Part shown: positions 38,501-50,165 of the stretch, in pieces
Numbering within the stretch: position 1 is the stretch's first letter
Layout of the letters: each line of letters opens with the position of its first letter
DNA from: Paraspadella gotoi
Lineage: Eukaryota > Chaetognatha
DNA length: 64,000 bases
Direction: 5' to 3'
Assembly (NCBI GenBank): GCA_051294375.1
Contig: CM119266.1
Span: 22,419,114-22,483,113, forward strand
Program-made: the position numbers and the translations under genes
The notes under the pieces: generated by a model
What the model saw: the letters and a program-made list of their open reading frames with translations, nothing else
Database searches by the model: none
What the model was told of the DNA's origin: nothing

Positions 38501-41222
38501 TCAAACTTGTTTCTCTCTCTCTCAATCATACACGCATTTGTTTTATTTACGAAGAATGACTCATCGCATCAATGAATGACTATCATCGCATCAATGAATG
38601 ACTGCCATCGCATCAATGAATGATTATTATCGCATCAATGAATGATTATTATCGCATCAATGAATGATTATTATCGCATCAATGAATGACTATCATCGCA
38701 TCAATGAATGACTATCATCGCATCAATGAATGACTATCATCGCATCAATGAATGATTATCATTGCATCCATCATTTTGTTATCATCGCGTGAATATTTGG
38801 TTATAATCGCATCAATAGTCAATTACTATTACATCAATCAATCAATTACTATTACATCAATAAATCAATTACTATTACATCAATCAATCAATTACTATTA
38901 CATCAATCAATCAATTATTATTGTATCAATCAATCAATCACTATTGTATCAATCAATTACTTTTGTATCAATCAATTACTTTTGTATTAATCAATTAATA
39001 TTGTATCAATCAATTAATATTGTATCAATCAATTAATATTGTATCAATCAATTAATAGTATCAATCAACAATTAATATTGTATCAATCAATTAATATTGT
39101 ATCAATTCAATTAATATTGTATCAATCAATTATATTGTATCAATCAATTAATATTGTATCAATCAATAATATGTATCAATCAATTAATATTGTATCAATC
39201 ATTAATATTGTATCATCAATTAATATTGTATCAATCAATAATATTGTATCAATCAATCAATATTGTATCAATCAATCAATTACTACTGCAAAAGTATTAT
39301 TTTTGGTTAAAAGTTAGCGAGAAGGTGACCCTAACCCAAATATCGTGTTCAAACTTGTTAAATTAATGGTTTATTTTACGTAGGTTGTACTAATTTCATA
39401 ACTGATTAACTAGTTTATTAATATAACCTCTTATCTCAGGCTGTGGTCATTGATATGGAAATCAGACGACCTCGTTCGCGACCATCGAATCTATTCTAAA
39501 CATTTTCCAAGCACCGTCTTTGCCGATTGGAAAGTATTTAAGGACTCCTTTCTCGGCGACATCAACGCGCATCTGATCTACATGAACGCCAACACGTCGC
39601 GAACGCGATTGTTGCTGACTCTTCCTAATTTGCTGAGTCGCCCCGTTGGCCTCTCGTTAGAAGTGACTTGCTTACGCAGCGTTCACCTTCGCGACGGTCA
39701 CTACATGGCGGAGTCGGCGGGGGTTTTGCCGCTGAAAAATGTCTTCCTCGATCTCCGGGAAGTGACAGATTTCGACGCCCAACGTTTGAACAATGCCTCC
39801 TATCTCGGTGAAATGTTGCGGCACAAGGACGCTCGGTTGCAGCACTCGCCGCGTCGGTTTTGTCGTTTCCGTTACTTGACCAAGAAAAGTGACAGGAAAC
39901 TCTTCTGCGACTTGGATTTGGCCGAAAGACGATTCATAGAAGCCGGGTTGATTTTCGACGACGCCGCCGACGACGAGGTTTCCGTGTTGAAGGTCCCCGA
40001 CGACGATCCCGACGCCGATCCGGAAAATGGCGACGACGGCTTTGCGAACGTAAAACTCTCGACCAAACACAAGAGCGAACACAAAGAGCAGCGCGAAACC
40101 CCGCTGTCCGAAGAGGAGGAACGAAATGAACGACGCGAGACTCTCGAACGAAAAGCGCGAATCCGCGTTAAGATTAGATGCACTAACGCTCTCTTGCAAA
40201 CCCTTGACGTTGAACCTTCGAAAGAGGTAGACGATAGACTCAGCAAAGCCTGTAGGATGTATTCGTCCTACGAAGTATCGTTGCTGTACGAGGCTAAACG
40301 TGAGTCTACTCTCACTCCGACGGGATTGTTAGCCGTGACGGATCAAGACTTTAGGCGAGTATTAACCGATGAGTTTAAAATATTTGATATAGTTTTTATT
40401 AAGATTTAGTCAGTTCTTAATTAACTTTTTGAATAAACAACAACTTTGACAAAATATGACCAAAACTTTTCTCAGATTCTATTACTTTTCACTTGTTTTT
40501 AGCTTACATGGAGGCCTTGAACCACCAAAGCCAGGGGCAAGATAGCTTATTTATTAAATGAATGGAAAATTTTTATATTGGTTGTACCAATTTCATGTAC
40601 AACGTTAAATTATAAACTTTTAAGTAATTATTTAAATCCAAAATGAAAAATATCCATACAAAAGTAATTTTAATTATTTTACTTTTACAGCGCAACGAAT
40701 TACGATAAAATTGAATCGAAACTGGTCAACCGCACGGACCCCTTGACCTCTCACTGCGTTCACGTGGATAAGAACGAGTTTTATTACGTCACCTTCAGCG
40801 ACGACGAAAAGGTCGATCCGTACGTGAAAACTGAGAGAATTCGTTCCACGACCACTAACAAACCGATCCCTAAGCCCAAGAAAAAGCATCGCTTGGTCAA
40901 CGAAAAGTCGACGCGCGGAAGATCCAAGACTAGAGCTCAAAAACTCTGGGTCCCATCTTCCATGGCGAAGCCTAAGTACAATTCCGAAGACTATCCCTGG
41001 AGAATTTATTACTTTACAAAGTATATCAGCCAGCTCGAAAAGGAAACCGTCGTCTTTCTGTGGATTTTAATTTTCTTTGGCAGTTTATATTGCTTCTTTT
41101 ACATTGTTGTGTGGGGAATCGATTGGATGAATCTAAATATTAACATAATTGTTCATGTCCTTGATATGATGGAAAGAATATTTTTGGTTTTATTTTTCGC
41201 CGTGACGCCGCGTAGGGATTGA
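35598..41222 (+). CDS. Gene B: family member with a large Ser/Asp-rich insert
   Basis: Four exons join in frame: 35598-37118, 37286-37875, 39440-40354 and 40691-41222, intron phases 0, 2, 2, giving 1185 residues. The last intron starts with GC (AG then GCGAGT); reading it as GT-AG breaks the frame. A signal peptide (about 1-22) is followed by roughly 390 residues rich in Ser, Asp and Thr, absent from A and C. From about residue 420 the family blocks follow: TVKEIVYEEDGHVIIPW, NCT, FILFDNMDEPQ, PNLLSRPVGLSLE, LRDGHY, CRFRYLTKKSDRKLFCDL, LRC..KAC, PTGLLAVTD and HCVHVDKNEF. An acidic/basic linker is added in exon 3. A strong membrane segment lies at about 1128-1153, with a short hydrophobic tail after it. 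Exon 2 spans the place where gene A has intron 2. Function unknown; a surface protein is inferred. Confidence 0.8.
38555..38770. repeat. 22-bp minisatellite in gene B intron 2
   Basis: Nearly ten copies of a 22-bp unit (TATCATCGCATCAATGAATG plus AC), with T/C variants among units. Confidence 0.9.
38812..39290. repeat. 19-23 bp minisatellite in gene B intron 2
   Basis: It starts with 23-bp units (ATCAATCAATCAATTACTAT-TAC) and shifts to 19-bp units (ATCAATCAATTAATATTGT), about 22-24 copies. The ATCAATGAAT core of the neighbouring 22-bp array looks related. Confidence 0.9.
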
Positions 41223-41490
41223 TATTGCCTACCGCCGGCGGCTTTACATGTCATTCTCTGTATTAGTTATTTCATTGAAATTGTCAACGAAAAGCCTCAT
41301 TTCTCATTCCTTTTTTGGATTTTCTTTCCATGACACGAACATATTTATTTCGCTGAAATAATTTTACGTATTGTTCGTTATTTTTACGGTTTTTATACTA
41401 CATTTATGTATTCTTGCCTTATTGCCTATTCCGAATTCGTGTTCTTATCAGGACTGCTTTAAACTAGAAAAAAACTTAACTTACGCCAGG

Positions 41491-44281
41491 ATGAAAATCT
41501 GCGTGACTCTTTATGTGATCCTTGTATCCAACGCCATCGCCGCCGAACGTTTCCCGGGCTCCGACCACGACATCGACGCTTTGCCGGACGATTATTCCAT
41601 CATTTCCCACGAAAACCAATTCTGCAGTTACGAAATCAACGACTCTTGTTCGAGGCCGAAAATCGGCGACACTTTCGGCGTACCGTTCGATCACGTGAAC
41701 GATCCCGTCTCGGATTGTTCACCGTCGGCATATCGCTTCGCCGATCATCGCTGCTCCCAATTTCAACTTGGCGAGTGGCTCTACGAGCTGGACGGTTACG
41801 ACGCCCGCGCTGTCAAAATCACGATCCCACCGCGGCCTGGGCTTGGGAGTCCGGGGGGCTTGGGTGCTTGGAGAAAAATGATGAGAGAATTGATCGACGC
41901 GATCGAGACATTTAGAAAGGAGGCGGCGAACAATGGATGGTGCGACGAAGACGGCGGCGACGAACTCTTTGTTCTGGGGGAGGAGTCACGAGCGGGATCA
42001 GACCAAAAGCTCAAAATCGACAGGTTTGACCGCATTACTCTTTTACTTTTATGGGTCCTTTTATTTAGTTTTAATTTGTGGTTTTTCATCCAAATCTATA
42101 AAAGTATATAGCAGATTCTGACTCTACGATACTCTTTGTCGGTCCTACTCCAAAAACTTTTTAAATTTTTAAATTTAACATTTTTTTTCTATTTGCAGGT
42201 CGGTTGCTCAACGACACGACATGATCGGCTGCTTTTACAAAAAACCGGAGGTAAGACGCCTCGCTATGGGCGTTCGTCGTAAAGTAAAAACAACCGTCGA
42301 TCCATGGAGGTGGTCGAGCTTTCTTCGATTCGCCACTCCAGTATTCAGCGAAGGCAGAGACGGCGTAACGACTTGGACTCCGGACGATAGACCACGTCTC
42401 GTCGAAATTGATGAAATCGATGGTGTCAGAGACTGGATCTATGATCCTTCAAAGCTGCCAGAAGTCATCGAGCTGAACTTTGACGACATGACCGATCCTG
42501 TTTTGTCCGATTGGGTGGACATTCTTCTACGAAACCTCGTTTCTGAGATCATCTCTCAGAATCGAAGCATCGCTCGTTCCCAGACCAACGGTTCGTGGTG
42601 GAGCCTGTTTCCGGAGCAAGAAATCTTCCCTTCGGACGAGGTATTGCAAAGTTCCAAAGACTTGAGGCCTTACGTCGTCAGCGTCGATATAGAAAAGTTG
42701 GAGATCGTTCTTCTGCTCTCACGGCGGAGAATCATGAGAAAACCTCGCGGCTTCGTGATCGATTGGTTGGGTCATCCGCCCACTGTGACTAAATCCGGCC
42801 GATTTATTCGGCCCAAGAAAGACGAGGACTTTAAGTATTCTCTCTACGTCCAAGTGTCAAACTTGGATGTCGATCAAAATAGAATGAACGACGATCACTA
42901 CCGAAAAGATCTCGTTATTTCGGGAAAGACCTCATTGCGTTGGATGTCACTACCCCACTGCAGCCCAGATGAACACGACGAGATTCTATGCGACTTCGAC
43001 CTCATGGCGAGAAACGTTTCGATCGATCGTCTTGGCCTCGACTCTTTGCTGCGTTGCTTGGAGGAGACTATGAAGACTATGATTATGAACAAAACTAACA
43101 GCACCAATACGCCCCTTTTGGATTCTTGCGTATTGACGGACGCCGGAGCGGCCGATGCCTACGCCTCCTTCGATATTTTCGAAGGCTTTCAAGTTCAAAC
43201 TCGCGACTTGATCGTCATCTTTAGCAACTTGGCGATTTTTGCCGTGAATTCAGTTGGCGTCAGCGAAATGCCAGCGGACCCCATGGGGCAAATAGGATCA
43301 GGGCTTTTATTAAAGAGTTACTGTTACTCACTGGAGACGAAAGGGTTGAAGGAAGTCACGATCGGAGACGCGACGGTTCACGTTGATCAGCGACCTCTTC
43401 CGAAGGAGAAATCTCGAATCAAAGAACACCGAGAGACGTTGACTGAGGCGGAACCTTCGGTTTCCATCGAACTCCACGACCCCATGGATGCGATCCTTTG
43501 GATCCCCTACTTTATATTTTTGTTCTTGGTCGGAGTCGTCCTTTACTGGGTAATGAAGTCTAAGACCCCGACCGAGACGCCATCGCGAAGAATTCCGGAG
43601 AATCCGAGGTTTCGATCGAGAAGGACGACGACGACGATGGAACGCTCCCGACTTCGGCATCGACGGATTCGGCAAAATCGGGAACTGTCATTGGCGGATG
43701 ATGGAGGGGTATTTAGTAATGGTAAAGAAAATAAGGTTAATCAAAATGAGAGAGAAATAGACGATTTGAAGGATAGTATTACGCGCGCAATTATTTCTAA
43801 GGCTGAAGAATCGTATCGTATCCTCAAAGCATTTTGTTTTGGGGTCAATGTGTTTCAATACCTTTTTAAATTATTTATACTTATTTTGAAATATTCGTGG
43901 AAACTTTCTCGATTGCTATGTGGCGTTTTGTGTACATTTATTAATCTTTTGTCGATAACGTTTAACAAAATTAAATATAATAAGCTCGAAAAGGTGCCGA
44001 CGACATCTCGAGAAAATTCCCTCTATGAGAGCCCTGCGTCAATAAAATCTGTCACCGACGATGACGACGACGATGATGATAGCGATGAAGATGTCGATAT
44101 AGTCTGTCGCAATTGCAATCTGCGCGAGATTGTTCCTCGATCTTTCCATACTTGCTTTAAATGCATCAACGATGAAAGATGGACGCAGTCTTGGATGTAC
44201 TACTGCTCCAAGGAATGCTGCAAGTTCGACTGGAGGCACCGACATAAGATCGAGCATGTTCAGAATGAAATTAAATGCTGA
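41491..44281 (+). CDS. Gene C: diverged family member with a C-terminal MYND zinc finger
   Basis: Two exons, 41491-42023 and 42199-44281 (phase 2, GT-AG), encode 871 residues. The start at 41491 gives a signal peptide (about 1-18). Family landmarks are weaker but in order: C..FQLGEWLYELDGYDARAVKITIP, GCFYK, HCSPDEHDEILCDFDL, LRCLEETMKTM..LLDSC, LIVIFSNLAIFAVN and YCYSLETKGLKEVTI. A membrane helix (about 609-631) leads into a basic tail, a second hydrophobic region (about 721-770), an acidic Asp run (about 798-812) and a zinc finger at 814-864. The finger's ligands are C814/C817, C830/C833, C847/C851, H860 and H864, with YYCSKEC and DW as in MYND domains. The usual last Cys is His here and two loops are longer than typical. 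MYND domains usually bind proline-rich protein partners, so a cytoplasmic docking role is inferred. Confidence 0.75.
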
Positions 44282-44336
44282 TTGTGTAACTTATGTTTTT
44301 CTTGCACCAGATTTACTTTTAGTTTCTTTTTCTTAC

Positions 44337-44356
44337 AACCGACGTTGTTGTCGGTT
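44337..44356 (+). other. Stem-loop just downstream of gene C
   Basis: AACCGAC-GTTGTT-GTCGGTT forms a perfect 7-bp stem with a 6-nt loop 56 nt after the stop codon of gene C, probably within its 3' UTR. It could be an RNA-protein binding element or chance. Confidence 0.4.
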
Positions 44357-44754
44357 ATTTTCAAGAGTATATTTTTCATGTATATATATATTTATATGCA
44401 GTATTGTTATTTTTTCGTATTTTTTTCCCTTTAAAAAATACAATTTTGATAAAAAACAAATCTCTTCAGTTTGTCTTATCAAGAAGCATAATTTTTCATG
44501 TCCAAGTCATATTGTAAAAAATCATACGAATATGAGTCAATCAAAACGAATAACAAAAATAACAGCTTTAATGACAAAAGTGCTTTTAATTTTTTCACAA
44601 AATTTTTGATTAAAAGTTTTCGGGCACAAACTTAATTGAATCTGATTAAAAGCATCGTTTCGCCTATAATATTAACTTTAAGGTTAATAACTTTTCTTTC
44701 ATGTCAGTTTCCGCGCGCAATCCTTTTTACTCCTTTCTTCCTTCGCCTTTTTTC

Positions 44755-45722
44755 CATTCTCGCCCCATTCCTCTCCCGTCCACTTTCTCCCTCCCATTCC
44801 CTCTCCCTCCACTTTTCTCCTCCCCATTCCCTCTCCCTCCACTTTTCTCCTCCCCATTCCCTCTCACCTCCACTTTTCTCTTCCCCATTCCTCTCCCTCC
44901 ACTTTTCTCCTGCCCATTCCCTCTCCTCCACTTTCTCCTTCCCCTCTCTTCTCACTTTTCTCCTCCCTCTCTCCACTTTCTCCTCCCCATTCCCTCTCCT
45001 CCACTTTCTCCTCCCCATTCCCTCTCCCTCCATTTTCTCCTCCCATTCCCTCTCCCTCCACTTTTCTCCTCCCCATTCCCTCTCCCTCCACTTTTCTCCC
45101 CCCATTCCCTCTCCCTCACTTTTTCTCTCCCCATTCCCTTCCCTCCACTTTTCTCCTCCCCATTCCTCTCTCCCTCTCCCACTTTTCTCCTCCCCATTCC
45201 CTCTCCCTCCACTTCTCCTCCATTCCCTCCCCTCCACTTTTCTCCTTCACAATCCTCTCCTCTCCCACTTTTCCCCTCCCATTCCCTCTCCCTCCACTTT
45301 TCTCCTCCCATTCCCTCTCCCTCCACTTTCTCCTCCCCATTCCTCTCCCTCCACTTTTCTCTTCCCATTCCCTCTCCCTCCACTTTCTCTCCCCATTCCC
45401 TCTCCCCCACTTTCTCTTCCCCATTCCCTTCTCCCTCACTTTTCTCTTCCCCATTCCCTCTCCCTCCATTCTCCCTTTCTCCTCCACTTTCTCTCCCCAT
45501 TCCCTTCCCTCCACTTTCTCCTCCCATTTTCTCCTTTCTCTTCCCCATTCCCTCTCCCTCCACTTTTCTCTTCCCCATTCCCTCTCCCTCACTTTCTCTT
45601 CCCCATTTCCCTCTCCTCCACTTTTCTCTTCCCATTCTTCTCCCTCCACTTTTCTCCTCACCATTCTCTCCCTCCACTTTCTCCTCCCCATTCCCTCTCC
45701 CTCCACTTTTCTCCTCCCCTCT
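44755..45722. repeat. 30-bp polypyrimidine minisatellite
   Basis: About 32 imperfect copies of a 30-bp unit, CCATTCCCTCTCCCTCCACT plus TTTCTCCTCC, almost all pyrimidine on the plus strand. Because the unit is a multiple of three, long frames stay open on both strands (LHFSPPHSLS- and GRRKVEGEGM-type decapeptides). These are not genes. Many copies carry indels. Confidence 0.95.
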
Positions 45723-46443
45723 GAGCCCGTTGAGAAATTGGGTTTATAATTGAATTGTCTTTGGGAGGAGTCGACCTCATTTTCGATGAATCTCACGCCC
45801 TCGCTGAATATAAACTAGATCGTGATTCAGATTTTCTTGTTTTTGAATGTCGACCTTATTTTTTCGCGTTTGGTCCTCATGCGCCAACCCCCAGAGCGTC
45901 TAGTCTGTCTAGCGTCTATGACTCTACTTCAATCTTAGAATCTTCAGGAATTTTTTTTTCTCTTGCGTCATGAATTGAATTCCATGTTAGTGAAATTATT
46001 GCGAGTCGACACCCTTTTCGACGCAATGTGGAGTAAAAATGCATTTGAAAAAGAAGCATTTTTTTAGAGGCGCGTTTAATTAAGTACCTAAATATATCCT
46101 ATAAAATTAATAACATTTATTATTAGCATTTGGTTTGTGAGAACGTTCTAAAAATATTTATTCTAAAACTGCAAAATTTCTCCTTTTTTCTCAAAATGTC
46201 GGGTCAAACGTCACGTTCTATGACGGGCGTCGGCGATGCCTCGTGGGGCGAGAGCGGGGGCGATCCCATGCCCCTATTTCGGACTGACAGGATCGAGGGC
46301 TACAAAAAATGTTGAACTCGTCGCTACATTTTTTTATCGACAAGAAAAGACTTCTACTATTAATTAAGTAGTTTTATCTTATAATTGAAATTCCTGTTAT
46401 CCTTTCACCTATTCCCCCCTTCGCCTCCATCTCATTCAACCAT

Positions 46444-46477
<34 letters not shown>

Positions 46478-49436
46478 GCTCACAAAAACAGGAACAAGCC
46501 CTCCGTCACCATGGGAGCATTCGTCCGTTCGACTCGCCGAATCTAGTTCAGTTGTTAATCGTTGCACGGTGTCCGTTCTCTCTCGGGCTCTGTTGCCCTC
46601 TTGCCCTCTCACCCTCCTGCCCTCTCGTTCTACTGCCCCCGTTTGCCCTCTTCTCTTCTCTCCTCCTCCGCCTCCGTGACGCCGTGAACGCGGTTTCCCT
46701 TCTCTTCGGCCCCTTTTCACTTTTTAGGCCCCTCTTCACTATTTAGGCCTTATGTTTCAGGCCTCTCTGAGCACTCTTGAGCCAAGCCAAAAATCTTTCT
46801 TGGTTGCGGCGTTCAACTCGGTAAAGTCTGCCATTCGTACATTCGGGGGGGAAGAAAGGAAAAAAATATGTGGCATTGTACCTCTGACGAATTTCTGACG
46901 TTATATTTATTATTTCATATTTTTCACATATTTTTCTTTACTTTTCCATCCACTCTTCCCCAAAAAATAAAAAAAACTTACAGATTTTAATATTTTTTTC
47001 TATTTTAACTAATTAAGGAAGAAGTGACGATGAATCGTAAATTCGTCTTGACGTTCACTTAAAAACACTCACGAGGGAGAAATGAAAAGGGGGGCCGCTT
47101 CTCGAGCTGAGCGATGGGAATAATTTGATTACTATAGTGTGGATTAACGAGTGGAAACGGGGGGTGGGGGGGGCGCGACTTTATTTTCGGCCAATAAGTT
47201 AATATTTGGTCGCGCTAAAGCGAGAAAGACCGAGAGAGTAAATTTGGTCGTCGGAAAAGGAGAGCAAATTATAACCAAGTGGCGCACGCGAGTGATTTAT
47301 TCCCCGTTCTTCAGTTTCCGCTGGGTGGCGCGTCGAGTTTTCCCAGTTTTGGCGCCAAAATCTTCGCGTCATTTGTTTTCCAAAAGCCTCTTTCACGCGT
47401 AGCGCCGACAATGGCTCTCGGAAGTGGGCATCGACCGCACGCTGATCTTTCGTAATCTGATAGCCGAGTCCATATCGTAATCTCATTTTTTTAAGAGAAT
47501 TTTTAACAAATCCGTGGACACAAATGTCTTGGCTCCGTTACTTAGCGCGGACACAACACTATTTCTAGTTATGTTTACTAACTGCTTTAACTGATACACT
47601 CAATTCTGTCTTCTTTGATTCCTACTATAGAATGAAAATAGCAAGATTTGCTTACTAGATCTTTGTTTAATGCAAATTCACTGGATTCTGTTTCATACGA
47701 CCTCCCGGATATAAATACAGTAACGTATGGAACAAAAAAAAATGACACTTTCACAAAATCATTTGTTTTCGATGAAAACGGTGACGCAGAGGAAAAAAAA
47801 ATATTGGTTTTAATGAGATTCAAATATGGTAAAAATAAATGAGGGGGCGGGCGGAAACGAACAATAGTTTTCTCTGAAAGTTAAAGATAAAAATACCAAA
47901 TTATTTAAATAACTAGCGTAAAAGAATTGTTTTTATTTATTTAATAAACATTCGCAAAAGGTATCGTTGGGAATCAAATTTGTCGACTTTGTGTCAGGAA
48001 TGTAGACTACGAGATATTTTTTAATACGAAAATAATTTTAAATTCAAAATCAATAAAATCATTTGTAAACTGTCTAATGAGTCAATAAAATGAACAAATG
48101 GTGAAGTGACTTTTAAGGAGAGTTTATGACAAAAACCCAAACACTGATTTCTAAAAAAAGGGGACTAGTCGATCTGGCTTGGCAGGAGCGATAAGACGAG
48201 AAATAAAAGGAATCCGCTTTAAAAGTATTTTTAAAAATAAATGGCATGGTGATGGAAACATAGGGTTCATAACATTAACTTCTATGAAGGAATTAATGAT
48301 GCTGCATTATAAGGAATTAATTTTTATTTTACTGGCAATAAATTAAATTCTTAAAAACAAAAGAAAAAAACTAATTAAACAAACTGGGGGAAAGGCAATC
48401 ATTTTTCAGCTACTAGAAATACGACGTTAACCGATGCAGGAAGGCCGAGACTCACCTCCACATGCAAATTTATCGTCTGCTCAGAAACCAATGATATTGA
48501 TATAAATATAATACATCACAAATTCCCTCTCTCCGTATATAGGTGTTTTTTTTTATATAAATCATATAGTAGTTGTCTTTTAAAATAGCTTGTAGTTGGA
48601 TTCAGGGGTTGGTAGGAAAGGGATATGGTTCCATAATGAAAAAATGTTTTCTATTATAGGTATCCACTCGTAGCCCTACAACGCTTGGATATTATTCGTT
48701 TCGAAAAAAAAAGGGGGTGCGTGGATAAAAAAAAACGAAGGTGCTCGTAATAACATTTATCGAATTTACATACGAGAAACACACGAAACGAAACACACTT
48801 AAAACATATTTTTACTTTTGTTAGGGATTCGTGAAAACGTCTCCGCCGATAACGAAATAAAATTCGTTGGCGGAAAATAATGAAATTATTGTTATTAGAG
48901 GGAAAAAAAATACAATCGATCGAAGGTACAAAGTTAAAAAAAAAAAATCAATGACGAAACAATCTGATGATACAAACAAATATAAATTTCGCAGCGAGCA
49001 TCGATGGGAAACAAGAAATATATTGCAATTAGTAATGTAATTCGTAGGTTCGTTTTGCAATGTTCAATGATGAGTTAGAGCGAAATTGCTAGCTTTCCAA
49101 AAAATCACATAACACGAGCGAGATAAGAAAAAAAAATGGTAACAGACCCTGTGTACTCCATTTTTTAATAAAAATTGTCATGTTGCTCGGAGGGAAGGGG
49201 GGGAACGTGGTTATACTTCGGGGAAAAAACCACTCAATGTGTGGTGTTGATAATTCCGCTGATGGCAGAATCAAAGAGGTTTCATTATTGACGGAATTAG
49301 TGGCAATTCATTTGCTTCGCAAAACACTACTACATTTTTAAAACGAAATTCTCAAAAAAACTACTAACGTTACTGATGACTAGTTCACGGTCTTGGAAGA
49401 GTCGATCATGAGATACAAATGGATATGTATGGCACT
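45723..49436. other. Non-coding region downstream of the minisatellite
   Basis: It holds CT/CA repeats (46441-46475), a CpG-rich patch with GC-rich words (47090-47410), and AT-rich DNA with several poly-A/T runs. Apart from the small ORF at 46196 I see nothing coding. Confidence 0.5.
46196..46315 (+). CDS. Small ORF of 39 codons, doubtful
   Basis: An ATG (context CAAA-ATG) opens a 39-residue frame containing GESGGDPMPLFRTDRIEGY. It is GC-richer than its AT-rich flanks and low in repeats, which is why it stands out. No family is recognised and no splice partner is seen. It may be a remnant exon. Confidence 0.2.
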   Translation: MSGQTSRSMTGVGDASWGESGGDPMPLFRTDRIEGYKKC

Positions 49437-49452
49437 CTCTCTCTCTCTCTAC

Positions 49453-49488
<36 letters not shown>

Positions 49489-49647
49489 ACTCTCTCTCCC
49501 TTTCGCTCTCCCTTTTCCCCACCAAACACCAGCCTTGTAATTCTGGAATTGTTCGAAAATGAAAAGCTCGGAGAACTTGCGGCGAGGAAATCCTCCCGAA
49601 ATGAGTTTCCTCCTTGCTTATTTTTCTTGTCAGTATCTTCTCTCTCT

Positions 49648-49705
<58 letters not shown>

Positions 49706-49920
49706 CTCTCTCTCTCTCTCTCTTCTCTCTTCTCCTTCTCTGTTATACTCCTCATTCTTCTATCTTCTATCGGCCATGTCTCTTTTTTTTTTCTATTCTC
49801 GTCAAGCAGACGAAAATTCTGGAGATCTTTAGGGACTAACTCTCTCTTTCTCACTCTCTCTCCCCTCTCTCTCTCTCCCTCTCTCTCTCTCCCCTCTCCC
49901 TCTCTCTCTTTCTCTTTCTT
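49437..49920. repeat. CT-rich microsatellite cluster
   Basis: Two CT array blocks (49437-49500 and 49635-49740) and a third at 49840-49915, separated by unique pyrimidine-poor sequence. Ser-Leu repeats in translation come from these. Confidence 0.9.
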
Positions 49921-50054
49921 CCCTTTATAAACGGAGATATAAAAATACACTACCCTTCAATTCGTCCGATATCATTTCAACCAAGGAGCCCATATATCCC
50001 CCCTCTCTGCGAAAGCAGAGCGAAAAAAAAAAATCCAATAAAAGATGCATCATG

Positions 50055-50165
50055 GGTATCCTGCCTTCTCTCTTATCGGTCCGCTGTTTTTGCCCTTCGC
50101 TTATTGGTTTTGATTGACAGACGGGCCTCGGCTAGTGGGCGGGCGGTAAGGGGGGTAAGGGGATG
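50055..50165. promoter_or_regulatory. GC-box/CCAAT patch with a PBX-MEIS-type site
   Basis: It contains TTATTGG (CCAAT box on the minus strand), TGATTGACAG at 50111-50120 (the known composite consensus for PBX with MEIS/PREP) and GGGCGGGCGG just after. These lie within about 60 bp in otherwise AT- or GA-rich DNA, about 5.3 kb from the 3' end of Hox3. A regulatory role is inferred only. Confidence 0.35.

Noticed and set aside
41371-41490. A longer N-terminus for gene C starting upstream
   Set aside because: The extension has no ATG, crosses a splice-acceptor-like site, and the ATG at 41491 already gives a typical signal peptide.
44636-45796. Long open frames (362 and 350 codons plus; 241 and 226 codons minus)
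   Set aside because: They are translations of the 30-bp minisatellite; all frames are open because the period is a multiple of three.
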